A DNA stretch of 64,000 bases from Phytophthora quininea (lineage: Eukaryota > Oomycota > Peronosporomycetes > Peronosporales > Peronosporaceae), in contig JAAVTG010000832.1 in the NCBI GenBank assembly GCA_011947345.1, positions 16,272-80,271 on the forward strand, in the 5' to 3' direction. Of this stretch, positions 29,981 to 42,199 are shown one piece after another; the first letter of the stretch is position 1, and each line of letters starts with the position of its first letter. A model generated the notes under the pieces. The model ran no database searches, was not told the origin of the DNA, and saw nothing but the letters and a program-made list of their open reading frames with translations. A program made the position numbers and the translations under genes.

Positions 29981-31314
29981 CAACAGCGTGGCTTCCTGTC
30001 ACTGCCGGTGGACATGCTGCTGCGCAAAGAGCAGTTCTCCCGATCCCCAGATAATTCTAGGATCGGGACACTCAAACGTTTCCCCGACCTGATCGCTACC
30101 GTATTCTTGTCTTGGTCGTGGGAGTTTGACGAACAGAGCAACAACAACAAAACTCCACACCCTTTGTAAGTCCTTCGAAGTCCAATGTGGGCCCACCAAA
30201 GCACACAGAGCTAACATGTAAACCGTAGCAGCACCGCTCCACCGCATTCTCGCTGCTCGAATTGGCTGCCACGACGCATCCGTGTTGACGATCATGCGGA
30301 CACATGCGATCCAAGAAAGCGCCATTTTTTGGCGTAGGATCTGCCGTCTGAGCTGCCGTCTCTCGGGCAACAAATCAACCGTCCTGGGCATGGAAGATTC
30401 AGAACCAGAAGGAGCTCTCGCTGCTTTCCCAGTCAATCGATGTGTTCGGTGTGGCGTACGGTTCAAAGCAGTGATGCTGTGCGCTGCTTGAACCATGACG
30501 AACACAGTTCTGACAATGGTGATGGTGCTTCTGCCGTAACCATGTGCTGATCCATTCCCAACGTTTTCTCCGGATGCCAGTGCAGTTGTATGGCATTGAG
30601 TCGCCTTTTGACAAGCAGCGTCCTGGTCTGTTGCCCGTACCTCCTGGTGTCATGCTGTATCTTTATGGGCGACGACTGGCTGCCACGGCCTTGAGGTTCG
30701 AGTCTATCTCCTTGTGCAAATTAAAGCTCGGAACAGGTGTGATTGAGTAAGTTGACGGATCCCGGTGAAACTTATCTAGGGGCTGTAAAGCCCGTTGAGG
30801 TGGGCTGGTTCGGCCGTGAGGTCTCTGGAACCACAGGAAAGCCCACAAGTCATTGGTAGAATGCGAGGAGTTCATATTCATGTACATCGAGCCAAGAAAC
30901 GATACTTTCAGTCTTTTCAAATCAAACTCCGATGTTTCTGCAGTCTTGAACTACTACTGTACCCAACGGACTAGGCTTGCGCTGCAGAGAGACATTAAAA
31001 TAAAAGCTTTGAGTTTGTTTTACGATGAAGCTCTGTCGCGGTCATCACGTGTCCCTTACCGCTGCAAGATCTTGTGGCACACTTGCTGCTTTGTGCTGCA
31101 TTATGTCGAAGGAACGTCCTGAACAAATATTTTACTATTATCGATGATAATAACACTTTTCACTTGCTTCTTCCTGCTGCATACAGTAGAAAACTAGCTG
31201 CTTCTATCCATCAAGCTGTATCGTTTATCTGAGAATCAACATACCGAAACTTTGTGAATTAGAGGTGCGGTGCACGAATGGCCTCACATTCTTCGGTTCA
31301 TTGCTTTGATAGTA
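29981..31314. other. Intergenic, nothing firmly recognised
   Basis: Over 1.3 kb with many short frames on both strands but no domain. The palindrome-like 'actattatcgatgataataa' lies near 31134. A minus-strand frame at 30505-29999 looks like chance. Confidence 0.3.
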
Positions 31315-32543
31315 CAGTCACACCTCTCTACTTCACAGGCGTTTGGGCCGCTGAAAAGGGCCCATTCACTTAGAGGATCGGTCAAATTGAGGGAGAAGCT
31401 TTTATTTCATGTATGTGGTTATGGCTGCAAGAAGATGTCCACAGTCGTTTGGCGCCTTCTGTGAACTAACTGCATCTTGCTTGTTGTGGTATGCTCAAGA
31501 TCGTTTGTTGTTCTCGGCTGGTATCACCAGCACACTGAAAAAGAAAAGCAAACAACTCCAAGCAATGCTTCAACGCAACTGAAAAGCTGGTATGGGAGGT
31601 TGTTCTGTGTCTTCCTCGCTGTCAGAAATGCTCAGTGTCTCTGTGTCATCCACAGGAGGCTCGTGGAAATCCTCACTCGCATCCACTCCAATATACTCCT
31701 CCACACATTGGTTTATGTTCATGCTGGACATCATTCGGGCTAAATCATCAAGCACAACTTTGTCGACGGCCCCAGAATAATCTTCAGCGTTTCGACTGTT
31801 TGCCATAGTTGCTCCATCGACAATTCTTGCTTTTGACCAGCAATTTTGAATGCATCCATTGACTAACGTGCTAATGCTGATAGTCTTCTTGAAAGTTGCG
31901 CGCACTGTAGTGGGGCAATGGTCTTCAGGACCTGACCACGCGCTGTTGCTGACGACCGAGGACGTTGTCGGCTTAACCTGGTGTAGACTAAGAACCTGAG
32001 GTTAGTGAGCTCGAGTTGGATATCTTGGCAACGCTGTAGAGTCTCCCACTAGAGTCTAACCGATCTCATTCGGGAATTTGCAGACTACAATACAAGCAAG
32101 GTTCAGAGGAAGCGCCAGCTTCCCTCGAGAGCGTGTTCATTCAAATCCCACTACACGCACCCATTCGATGACCTCGGTGTGCTGCATGGTAGGATGTCGC
32201 CTGCTCTTTAAGTTGACTTGGAGCTTCTCTTCTTGAGTTAGCGTGGGAGCAACACTACCAGGAGCCATCTTCCGGGTTGGAAGTCGTGCGGTATGACTTG
32301 ATTCGTGCGGTATGACTCGATTCGTGCGGGATTGAGTGTAAACCACACGATTTGATGGGTGTGCTGTCGTCCATTTAACGAGGGGAACTACTAAACCTTG
32401 ATGTCAGATAGCGGATAAAGGGGTGTGGGTGCAAATAGAGGAGTAGCACAGTGAAACCTATACTGTTCGGTTTGGACAGCGATGTTTCTGTCAACTAGAG
32501 GTGATTTCGGCAATTGAAGGGGTCCATTTAAAGAGGTGTGACT
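31315..32543 (-). mobile_element. Deleted pogo/Tigger-like element
   Basis: Two transposase remnants lie on the minus strand. An N-terminal helix-turn-helix begins at ATG 32268 ('MAPGSVAPTLTQEEKLQVNL'), and an acidic C-terminal part spans 31905-31570 ('NCWSKARIV' as in Tigger C-termini, then 'DTETLSISDSEEDTEQPP'). The catalytic middle is missing. The ends are inverted words, 'agtcacacctct' at 31317 and 'agaggtgtgact' ending 32543, each next to a TA dinucleotide. It is probably an internal-deletion derivative. The ends are judged by eye and less sure than the identity. Confidence 0.55.
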
Positions 32544-32801
32544 AACTTTTGATCGCAGTTGCTTCGGAAAGCCATGAAGCTCAAAGACAAAGCAACGATC
32601 TTTGTCGAAACATCAAATCTAGGATTATTACCTTCAGCATCGCATCACGAAACTACTAGCGTTTGGTTGGAGTACCAATGTTATGGATTAGCAGTCCAAT
32701 TTGTGGAGATTCCCAGACAACGAAGCTAACGACGACGACGCTGTCGCCGCCTGCCCGACAGCTCTCGCTAAAGCACCTTTTTCAGCACCTTTTGAGCACC
32801 T

Positions 32802-33218
32802 TTGCGCACCTTCAGCACCTTCCCTGTCAAACCAGATCACCCAAATTACCAGGACGAGTTAGTTTCAACTGAAAACGGGGCACGGTTAGGGCGGTCCGCC
32901 CAAGTGCGAGCCGAACGAGCGGTGCGATCGTCTCGCAATCGCGAAACGGCACTTCCCAAAGCACAAGCCCACAAGGATGGCTCCACCACGAGATCTCCCC
33001 CAATCGCAATGCTGGTCGATGGAAGCGGCCAGAGTTCGGGCTCTGGTGAGTCCTCACGCTTGCTGTGGAGTCGAATTGATGAGCTAGAGGAGCTTCAAAA
33101 CAAGTTGGCTAAGATGCAAGAGCTACTATCAAGTCTTGTGGAGCTTCATGAGGAAGTCGTTACCAGCGTGAGCGACAACATGCTTGCTGCTTTTGGCCAC
33201 TGCTGCAGAAGGAAGTGA
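32802..33218 (+). CDS. Possible small coiled-coil protein, unrecognised
   Basis: Open frame of 138 codons. The first half is basic and Ser/Arg-rich. Residues ~85-125 have heptad-like leucines ('SRIDELEELQNKLAKMQELL'), suggesting a short coiled coil, and no known domain follows. It lies between transposon remnants and may be captured or transposon-encoded. It could be a chance frame; the internal ATG at 33009 is an equally good start. Confidence 0.3.
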   Translation: MRTFSTFPVKPDHPNYQDELVSTENGARLGRSAQVRAERAVRSSRNRETALPKAQAHKDGSTTRSPPIAMLVDGSGQSSGSGESSRLLWSRIDELEELQNKLAKMQELLSSLVELHEEVVTSVSDNMLAAFGHCCRRK

Positions 33219-33399
33219 GCTCCGTCAAGATGTGGATGCTCCATTTTCAGATGAGTTACACGCAGCGATTGCCAAGGATCGACACTAAATGGGGAGACAT
33301 ATACAACCAACGAAAATATGTGTATTCGTTTTGAATACGATGTTCTGCTTAAAGAGTTACATTAGCAGTGAGTGCACGCTTGACTTCATTCGAAATGCC

Positions 33400-33649
33400 C
33401 TAAAGTTTCATCCAGCCGGTGGTATCCCCACGACGCGCCTCGTCGTTCGTGTCGCTCTTGGACAGAATGGTCCACAGCAGCCGTAGACGCATCACGCTCA
33501 GCACCTCCTCTGCAATGCCCTCTCGGTTCTTCAAGTCGCGTGCTCCACGAACATAGTTATATGCTTGTGCTATGCAAAACAAGCCGCAACTAACACCGTC
33601 GTCTTGGGTCGACTGCTTCAGCTTGGTTAAAACCACAGCAGGAAGTTGC
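33400..33649 (-). pseudogene. Ulp1-like protease, 3' part cut by Gypsy
   Basis: C-terminal part of a C48 (Ulp1/SENP-type) cysteine protease-like protein. It holds 'STQDDGVSCGLFCIAQAYNY', which carries the conserved Gln and the catalytic Cys of the Q-x-D-x-x-x-C-G box, and ends at 33400 with 'TTGWMKL'. The reading frame joins to the 5' part that resumes at 39818, on the far side of the retrotransposon, sharing the 5-base duplication GTTGC. Confidence 0.75.
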
Positions 33650-34043
33650 TGTCGGGACGCGTGGCGGCGGTGGCGAGGTAAGCGTTGGTGTGGATACTGT
33701 GGAGGGACGACGCAAATTGGAAACTGAACTATGTTTGTGATGTTCTCTTTGCTAGCTACGACATGCATGCCATGGAGGCGCTTCTTGGGCTTCTCCATGG
33801 TGGGTAAGTTTCTTTTTCTTTGCCTATACTAAACCTAAATATAAAACGTTTCCTTTTCCTTTGTTTTCCTAAGAGTTGCCGATGAGTGCTCGGCACTCAA
33901 GTGGCGAGTGCCTGCCGTGCGCTCCTGGCCTCACAAGGCAGGCTGGCGCACGGCGGCCGTGGCACTTGGCCGCTGGCGTGCAGGTCAGCACGCCAGGAAG
34001 AAGTTGGCCCGGGCGTGCTGACCTGCACGCACCCGGCCTGACA
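33650..34043 (-). repeat. 3' LTR of Gypsy element
   Basis: 394-bp direct repeat of 39421-39817, with ends TGTC...GACA. It differs from the other LTR at only about six places visible by eye. On the coding strand it is preceded by a purine-rich polypurine tract, AGGGGAGA, at 34044-34051. Confidence 0.9.
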
Positions 34044-37000
34044 TCTCCCCTGCTTGTGTTCGCGTTGGCGACGCCGATATTCCTCAAGGAGTTGTTGCCA
34101 ATGCGAGACATGCTTGATGTCTTTCTCGTTTTCCCAGGTCGCTTCGTGTTCATGGATGCCATGCCACTGAACTAACCATTGACGCTTGCGGCGTCTCGAG
34201 CGGTTCTTCAACAACTTCTCTACCAGGAATAGTTGTTCTTCAGTTTCATCATTGAGAATGAGAGGAACCGCTTTCGGTATCGGACGATTTGGAAAGTCCG
34301 ACACATTGGTTTTGTAGTGCGACAAGAGTTCGACGTTGAACGTTGGGTTGAGTCTCTTCATGGAGTTTGGAAGAATCAACTTGGCGACATTGTCGTTGAT
34401 CATGCGTTCGATCACGAAAGGTCCAACCTTCTTAGCCGCTAGTTTTGCTTTCTTTAGCTCTGTATCCTTGTTGACTGTCTTTAGCGGTAGGTTCTTCGTA
34501 TCGAGCAGCACTAAGTCTCCTTCTTTGAAGTCGACTTGACGACGTTTGCGATCGTAGTACTCTTTCTGTTTGTTTGCGCGTATTCCAAGTTCTTGCGAGC
34601 TTCTTCCACGATCTCTTGTCGTTCCTTTGCAAAATTTCTTGCGAATTCTGCAATCGTTACGTCTTGCTCTGACTGAAGTAGCTCTCTCATCTCTTCAGCA
34701 ACTATGTTCGACACTTTACGTCCTGTGTCTACTTCGAACGGAGTAAGCTTTGTTGATGCGTTGACGAGTGTTGAGTGGGCATACTCCACTGTTCCGAGAT
34801 GCTTTACCCAATCGTCGCCATGGTGCGATACCATGCATCTCAGTGCGTCTTCTAACACTAGATTCTGACGTTCCGTTTGACCATCTGCTTGAGCTCTGTG
34901 AGCTGTGGTCATGCTAAGCTTGACGCCCATCAGCTGCATCAATGACTTCCAGAAGTCCGAAATGAACTTCGAGTCACGATCACTGATGATTACCTTTGGT
35001 AGTCCATGGTGTCTGACAACAGCATCAAAGAAAACTTTTGCTGTGTCTTGGGCATCAGCTGTGGTGTAGGTTGGTGCATATTTTGCGCACTTCGATAGTT
35101 TGTCGACAGCCACAAAGATAGCATCGAATCCTTCCGACGCAGGTAATCCTGTGATGAAGTCCATTGAAATGACTTCCCAACATTCCTTAGGAATGGGTAT
35201 TGGCATAAGAAGTCCTTGCTTCTTTTGACTGTTAGACTTCCATCTTGCACAGGTCTCACAGGTACGAACGTATTCACGAACGTCGCGATCCATAGTCGGC
35301 CACCAATACCATTGCGATAGCTTGAGGTAGGTGCGACGACTACCTGGATGCGCCGAAGTGTTACCATCATGAAATTCCGTGATGATGTTGGTACGTAACT
35401 GTTTGCGTTTAGGCACACACAAACGGTAGACTTTGTCTTTCTTTCTCTTGAAGAAGAGAAGACTGTTGTGTTTCACGAACTTTTCCGGATTAGCACCGTT
35501 TGTCCCCTGCTGTTTGAAAGCAACGTCCGACTCATATCCACGACTAAACTCTCTTTTCTGCATGTCGGACAGATGGGGACTCACAAAGTGGAAATCGACG
35601 CTGTTGACTTGTTCTTGTGGGACGCCAATCGGGCGACTCTCCCCGTAAGTCGACATCGTCGAGAATGAGGTGCGAATCATCAACCGAAAGGTGACGAAAC
35701 ACCGATGATTGAACCATGTTCTCATGTAATGGTGACGCACGTTGTGCACACGAGTCCTCACATTCATGAACTGTGTAAGTGACTTCAGGTAACGGAGCTG
35801 GTTTCTCTTCGAGCTCGTCCGGATCTTCCACCGAAGGTCGTGATAACGCATCAGCGACCACGTTAGCTTTGCCACGTACATGATGCAACGTGAACGTGAA
35901 GTTGGAAAAGTGAGTTAAGAAGCGAGCCATCTTCGGTGACACTCGAGGATGATGCAACATCCACGAACATGCAGAACTGTCTGTATAGACATCAAACGGA
36001 CGTCCATGTAGATAGTGTCTCCATTTCTCTGTTGCTGTTTTGATGGCGAGCAACTCCTTCTCATGCGTAGGCCACGCACGTTCATGTTCATCAAACTTCT
36101 TGGAAAAGAAGGCGATCGGATGGTCGGCACCATCGTAGTTCTGTGACAGAACTCCACCCATGCAATACCCAGATGCATCGGTTGTTACGACAAACGGTCG
36201 TGAGAAGTCGGGCAACTTCAACGTTGGGGCTTGTTAAAGTGCAAGCTTTAGCGCTAGAAAAGCATTTTCGTGCTCTTCATTCCATGTCCATGGTGTATCG
36301 GCTTTAGTTAGTGCTCGTAGAGGACGTGCAATCTCTGCAAAATCGCAGATAAACTTGCGATAGTACCCGGCCAGCCCCAAGAAACTCAACAGAGCTTTAC
36401 GGGATGTTGGTGCTGGATACTTCGCGATTGCTTCGGTCTTGCGAGGGTCTACTTTCAGTCCTTCTTGCGATACCATGTGACCAAGGAAGGCTACTTCCGA
36501 CTGTCCAAATGAACACTTTGACAAATGCGCGTACAGTCGTTCACGACGGAGAACGGAACAGACTGTGCGTAAATGCTCAACATGCTCTTCCATGCTCTTG
36601 GAAAAGATGCATATGTGATCAAGATAGACGACAACAAAATCATACTTCTCAAAGAGCGTACGCATAAGTCTTGACCAAGTTCCTGGCATTCCAGCCATAC
36701 CCATAGGCGCAACGCACGATTGATAGGTTTCCTTGTGCGTACGAAACGCAGTGTATGGTCGACTAAATTTAATCACCAACATTTGATGATACCCTTGCGA
36801 AAGATCTATCAACGTATAGATGACACATCCTACCATACGATCAAAAAGTTCTTCGATCATAGGTAATGGAATTTTTGCGATCAGGGTCAAGTTGTTGACG
36901 TATCGATAGTCAATCACCCAACGTAACGGAATTTTCGTGTTACCGCTACGGAGCCATTCAGCTCTACGTGGAAACATGCCCGTTACCGGATCCTTCTTTG

Positions 37001-37268
37001 GAATAGCGAAGATGTTCGAGACCCATGGAGAGTTAGACAACTCAATCCATCCTTTGCGTAAGTTTTCCTGTACGAACTCTTCGAGGGCATCTTGCTCCAT
37101 TTTTGACAAGCGAAACGGTGCTCTTGAGCTTGGCTTAGCTCCTTCTTTCATGGTCAACCCGAAATTTACTTCTCGAGATGGAGGCAATGTATCCGGTAGC
37201 TTATCCGGGAACACATCTGCAAATTCTTCCTTACCCACCTTACGGATGGGTTCAGGAATTGAATCCAC
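33897..37268 (-). pseudogene. Gypsy pol: RT, RNase H, integrase, chromodomain
   Basis: Reading from 37268: reverse transcriptase with 'SNSPWVSNIFAIPKKD', 'LRWVIDYRYVNNLT', 'LIDLSQGYHQM' and the active-site box 'VVYLDHICIFSKS', in which the second Asp of YxDD is His. RNase H starts at about 36221 ('FVVTTDASGYCMGGVLSQ', 'KELLAIKTA', 'VYTDSSA'). Integrase is at about 35500-34750 with an H-H-C-C zinc region ('CETCARW') and catalytic D...D...E pieces ('ISMDFITGLP', 'VIISDRDSKF', 'GQTERQN'). A chromodomain follows at about 34260-34080 ('RKRQWLVQWHGIHEHEATWE'). The frame changes about three times across pol. Chromodomains in this group target integration to particular chromatin. Confidence 0.9.
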
Positions 37269-37301
37269 GTCAGCTACCAGCTTGACCTTGATACGAAAGA
37301 C

Positions 37302-39020
37302 TTATTCATAGTCTCCGTCCTTCATGTTCTGATTGAACTGAAGACCATCCACATCCGTGAAGTGAAACTGTTCGGGTATTTCTAGCTCTTCTGTTTGCCA
37401 GTTCTCTTGCGGATTGTACTTCTGGAACCATGGTTTACCAAAGATCACATCGTGTGAGTCTGGTAGTTTCCATTCCACAAACTCCATTAAAGGAAAGAAG
37501 TATCCATCCATTGACACTGGAGCTTGAACATGTTTGACATCCTGCTTAGGAGTCATCGTTCCATCAAAGCGTGTTGCTTGCAGTTTCCGCAAAGCCAATA
37601 TGGTTGTTGCTATACCGGGCTTGATCACGTTCTTACTTGGTCCCGTGTCCAATAAGATTCGGACATCTTTGCCGTTGATTCTGCCTCTTCGAATGAAAAG
37701 ACTGGAAGTCGAACTGGACTTTACTGCATTAACCCGCAGGTTTTCGGACGTACTTATTGGTCGCGATCCTTGCAATACCAACTCTCTCTCTTCTGAATGC
37801 GATTCGCGCACTTTAGGTTCCACTGGTTGCAATTCACGCACGCCAGGTACTTCCGCTGGTTGCAATACATCCATACCAGGTTCTTCCGTCATAGCAGTTT
37901 TCTCGACTTCACTAGTGGGTGGTATGATCGTCTCATGTAGCATATCCATTTGCTCTTGGATATCGGCTACGTTCATGGTTACATTCTCTAGGACAACAGT
38001 TTCCGAGTTGTCATCACTGTGGTTCACCATGTTCATCCGAGCCTGCCCGCGACGACGCGTCTGGTTAAAACGGTTGTATCTCGGCGGGTTTCTTCTGGCT
38101 CTCTGCTGCGATCGAATAGGACAGTGGTTTGCCCTATGAGCAGCGCTTCCACACCTGAAACATAGGTTCCGGCGTATGCACTCTTCTCGCGAAGGTACAT
38201 GCACATTGTCGATCTCCATCGGCTCAGCTCCATCGTTGTTTTCATCGTTTGATCGCTTACGGTCATAGGAACGGTACTTGGATCCGTCCGAACGTTTATG
38301 ACGAGAATGAGACCGATCGTAGTCCAACACTGTAGTGACAGCTTTTGCTAGCGTCTCGCAGCGTTTGTACTGAACTTCTTCGCGTATACTGGATGATAGA
38401 CCACGTAGGAAGTAACTAATTTTGTCGAGTTCTTCCATCTTTTTAACCTGTGTTACTAGGTCGCGGAACTTGCTGACATACTCAGGCAAGTCTTTGCACT
38501 GTTTCTCCTTTAGGTCGTTCATCTGCTCACGCAGGCGTTCTTGCATGTCCTCGGGTACGAACTCAGCTTCCAACCTCTTGAAGAAGTCGTCAACACTTAA
38601 GAATGTGCCCTTTTCAGCCATGTACCAGTGTGCGGCACCAAGCTTTAACGTTCCAGCGATGATTGCCAAGATTCTCTCCTTTATGTCGGTGTTTTTGTAC
38701 GAGATAGCCTTTGCCTGGAAGTATTGATCGATATTCTGCTTGTACAGTTCAAATGACTCATCCAGAGTGCCTTCCTTCGAGTTTAAGCTCCGAGATTTGT
38801 TTCATCTCTGTGAACTGCTTAATGAGCTCGTTCTGCTTCTCTATCGAGGCGAGCATCGTCTGCATTAACTGTGCAGGGTCTGCCATACTTGATACTTGTA
38901 GAGGTCCTTGCGTGCCTTGTCTGCGAGGAACGGATCGTCCACCGAAAGACGTAGAAACGAGCCGACAAGCTTCGGGTCCTTGTCACTAGCGTGGACAACG
39001 GATGGCTTAGCTCGTGTCAT
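37302..39020 (-). CDS. Gypsy Gag with zinc knuckle and protease
   Basis: Starts at ATG 39020 (MTRAKPSVVHASDKDPKLVG). Contains a retrotransposon Gag domain ('GAAHWYMAEKGTFLSVDDFF'), a CCHC zinc knuckle ('CFRCGSAAHRANHC') that binds element RNA, and an aspartic protease-like segment with 'ILLDTGPSKNVI' (the usual DTGAS is here DTGPS). The chain appears to shift frame near 38770, so gag is continuous only if that is a sequence error. It stops at 37302, upstream of and out of frame with pol. Confidence 0.85.
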
Positions 39021-39420
39021 AACCTAGCCCAATTGGGCCAAAACAACGAGACTTTTAGAGGTTGCTGGGCAAGTAAACCAAGAGCGCGCCTGACTTACCG
39101 GTTAGCCTAAGAATTATGTCCAAAATTGAACACTCAGGGTAAATAACGGGGCAGGTGTTGAAGAACGGTAATTACACTTATAGCCTAGCACAAATAGCCG
39201 TGGCGGAGCACTGTAGAGTACCACAAAGCCCACCAGCCAGATTTGCTTCAATCAGCGTGCGACGACCAGAAACCAAAATTACGGTTCTAGCCACGCGGAT
39301 GGGAGCAGTTACGCAATCAGGGAGCAATACTTCAGCCCTCACACCCAAAACTCCTGTAGATTTGCGGCGGACAGCGACGACCGAGATGGACAGCGACGAC
39401 CACTCCCCCGTGCTACCAGA

Positions 39421-39817
39421 TGTCGGGACGCGGCGGCGGTGGCGGTGGTGAGGTAAGCGTTGGTTTGGATACTGTGGAGGGACGACGCAAATTGGAAACT
39501 GAACTATGTTTGTGATGTTCTCTTTGCTAGCTACGACATGCATGCCATGGAGGCGCTTCTTGGGCTTCTCCATGGTGGGTAAGTTTCTTTTCTTTGCCTA
39601 TACTAAACCTAAATATAAAACGTTTCCTTTTCCTTTGTTTTCCTAAGAGTTGCCGATGAGTGCTCGGCACTCAAGTGGCGAGTGCCTGCCGTGCGCTCCT
39701 GGCCTCACAAGGCAGGCTGGCGTACGGCGGCCGTGGCACTTGGCCGCTGGCGTGCAGGTCAGCACGCCAGGAAGAAGTTGGCCCGGGCGTGCTGACCTGC
39801 ACCCACCCGGCCTGACA
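39421..39817 (-). repeat. 5' LTR of Gypsy element
   Basis: 397-bp partner of 33650-34043. On the coding strand the LTR is followed by a TGGTAGCACGGGGG stretch (39405-39418), the likely primer-binding site for a tRNA 3' end. Which tRNA is not clear. Confidence 0.88.
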
Positions 39818-41763
39818 GTTGCGCAACTTCGATATTTGACTGGGGATTAGTCGCCAACGTGCTGATCTCGTCGTGCGCTTGAGTACCCGTCGCCACATTT
39901 GCCGTAGGATCGTGCGCGTTGAAGTTGCTAGTTGTTGGTGAATTCTCCGAACTACCATCACCACTCGCAATGTCTTTCTTCTCTTCATGTGCTTCTGAGA
40001 GTCGCTTTAAATGCAAGCTGCAAAAGTTGTGACGGCTAACGTCTCGGTCAAACCACTTCTGCAAGAACGGTAACGTAAACAACGTCCACGTGCTCTCACA
40101 CTCAGCAAGATTCGTAGTGACCCCAAAGCGGATCGTACAGAGTTGCCCATATCTTGTGCTTCGAAACATCCGCTCCTTTCATCTGAATCTCGACGATTTG
40201 AACCATCCAGTGTTCTAAGGATTCCATATATATAGGAACGAGAACGTAGCTGCAGGAAGCCAATCGGTAGTCCGGGAGAGTGGTGTCGCTGTTAGCAACA
40301 GCACCGCAAGCAACAGCATAGCAACCGTGACAATAGCGACTAACGTAGCACATAGCGGCATCCATCACAGCATCGTTAAGGCGCTTGCTTCTTGCAAGAC
40401 GTCCGATGATATCGCTGAAAGGGGTCATCACGCTTCGCCCAACGCTATCAGGCAGCGTCATGAATTCATGAGACAGCGAAGATTGCCCAAAACGTTGCGC
40501 AACTTCTTGGGCAAGCGACACCGTGTTCAGCCGGACATCCTCAAGGAAGGGAACTTCCAAGTCCTCGTGACCGCTCCAGTCCTGCTGTACCCATTCCAGA
40601 TCACGTTGATAGGACTCGCATCGCTTCACGACATCGTAAAAGTCAAACACTCGGTGAACATAATTCCTGCACAGGCAAACAATAAGTCCGTGTAACTTTG
40701 CAAGACAACGCAACCAACTCACATACATTGTGAAGCCTCCCATTTCTGTAGCCACGTATGCTACAGGAACAAGGGCATCTATCTAGCTCGAGCTCCACGT
40801 CTTCCACCTGCTGGTCCAGCCATTGCACAAGCGCACCATTCACACGCCTCAACAATGCCCGGGGTATGACAAAATTCTCATCGGTTCTTGCGATGACAGC
40901 TCGGCGTTGAATCACGGTTGGTGCTCTGCTGAGTAGGAAATTTTCTTCATACAGAACTGGGTATTTTTACTCGTCGCAGCAACTTTTGCCAGATCTGGTG
41001 TTCGGCACATTTATAGAACAAAGTCCTCAATTGTAATAGGACAACTGCTTTCGCAGTCTACAACACCTCTGCGACGTGAGCATGATGATTTTGCCCGAGA
41101 TGTTGAAGGAGGCGGCAACTTAATTACTTCTAAGCTGTCAATTGCATCAGCTCGCAACAGAAGTGCCTCTGTTTCTGCGATGATCTCTTCCGTAGTTTTA
41201 GACGGTGCTTCACCCTTTGTTGCGATCAGGTGCTGGGAATAGTCGCTCATCTGCAGGTCCGGGAGCGAAATCTGCGATGGATTATCGACGTAGCAAACCG
41301 CTAGATCATCCGGCAAAGATTCTATCACAGGGACGCTTGCCAGAGATTCTGCTTCACCGACCTCAACAGTATGTTGGTCGTCTTTCAGTGAGTCCTCCAT
41401 GCGAGCTTCATGTGTTCCTGTTGGTGTGCCGTCCAGCGGAAGTTGCGCACCTTCCAAAGGAGTGCTGCCTTCATCCAGGTCGCTGTCAGAGTCAGATTCG
41501 TGTTCATGTTGAAGTGGGGTCACGCTCCATTTCTGCATGAACACATTCTGTGGTGTAGGAATCCACTGAACTTTCGCTAAGGCGGCAGCGAGCTTCCGCA
41601 CACAACAATACACCTTCCAGATTGTCAGGCAATTGTTGGGCGTGATCTGAAGGAACCAGATCCGACCCTGCCCGAGCCAGTGTGGCTTCCGCTCACTGTC
41701 TACGCTGAAGGCAAATATAAACCGACGCTGCAGGCACGAGTCTTCGCCTGTACGTCGAAACAC
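39818..41763 (-). pseudogene. Ulp1-like protease, 5' part cut by Gypsy
   Basis: N-terminal part of the C48-like protease. About 40400-40120 holds 'SKRLNDAVMDAAMCYVSRY' (the Ulp1 L-N-D-x-V-I-D-type entry motif), 'SYVLVPIYMESLEHWMVQIV' with the catalytic His-Trp, and 'TLYDPLWGHYESC', where the catalytic Asp would lie. Upstream (41763-41011) is an acidic, poorly conserved region with Asp/Ser/Glu runs. Several frame changes or short introns interrupt it. With the piece at 33400-33649 it has all three catalytic positions, so before the Gypsy insertion it may have encoded an active deSUMOylase-like protease. It lies directly downstream of a Mutator transposase on the same strand. Confidence 0.65.
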
Positions 41764-42199
41764 TCTCTCACACGCTCAAAACCCCGTGGCACCAGCAGAC
41801 GAAGGTTGCCTGGTTCCGTGGACTCTCTTACGGGGTGCTGGAGTATAACTCCGGCTGGAAGTCACGTTGGAATGCGACCCGCACTCCACACACAAGGGCC
41901 CTTTCGCCCAACACTCCCCTATTAATAGGATCAAACCAAAATACACTCTAACTACCACTCTTCAGTCTTGGCCTGACCAAAGAACACTCACTTCACGAAG
42001 GTCTGTGTTCGCTGGCAGGGATAACCCACGACAACAGGGCTAGGTGCTTACCTAGGACGCTTGGCCGCTTGGAAAGTCGGGGAAAATTCTGCTCTGTTTG
42101 TATCGCCCTCTCGGGCTCTTACTCTTTCTAATCTTACCCTTATCTATGAATCTATACAAATGTCAAGTGAAACGCAAGCGTCGCCGTCGGAGCTACCCA

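Larger units (their letters stand above)
33650..39817 (-). mobile_element. Full-length Ty3/Gypsy chromovirus
   Basis: 6,168-bp LTR retrotransposon read on the minus strand: 5' LTR 39421-39817, gag and protease, reverse transcriptase, RNase H, integrase, chromodomain, 3' LTR 33650-34043. The five bases GTTGC flank both ends (33645-33649 and 39818-39822). LTR similarity of roughly 98% by eye indicates a young insertion. It interrupts a Ulp1-like gene. Frame breaks in pol and an altered RT active site suggest this copy cannot mobilise itself, unless they are sequence errors. Confidence 0.96.

Noticed and set aside
28755..30092. A 445-codon open frame on the plus strand
   Set aside because: It is the complement of the acidic repeat gene at 28697-29923; the opposite strand gives the signal peptide and family tail.
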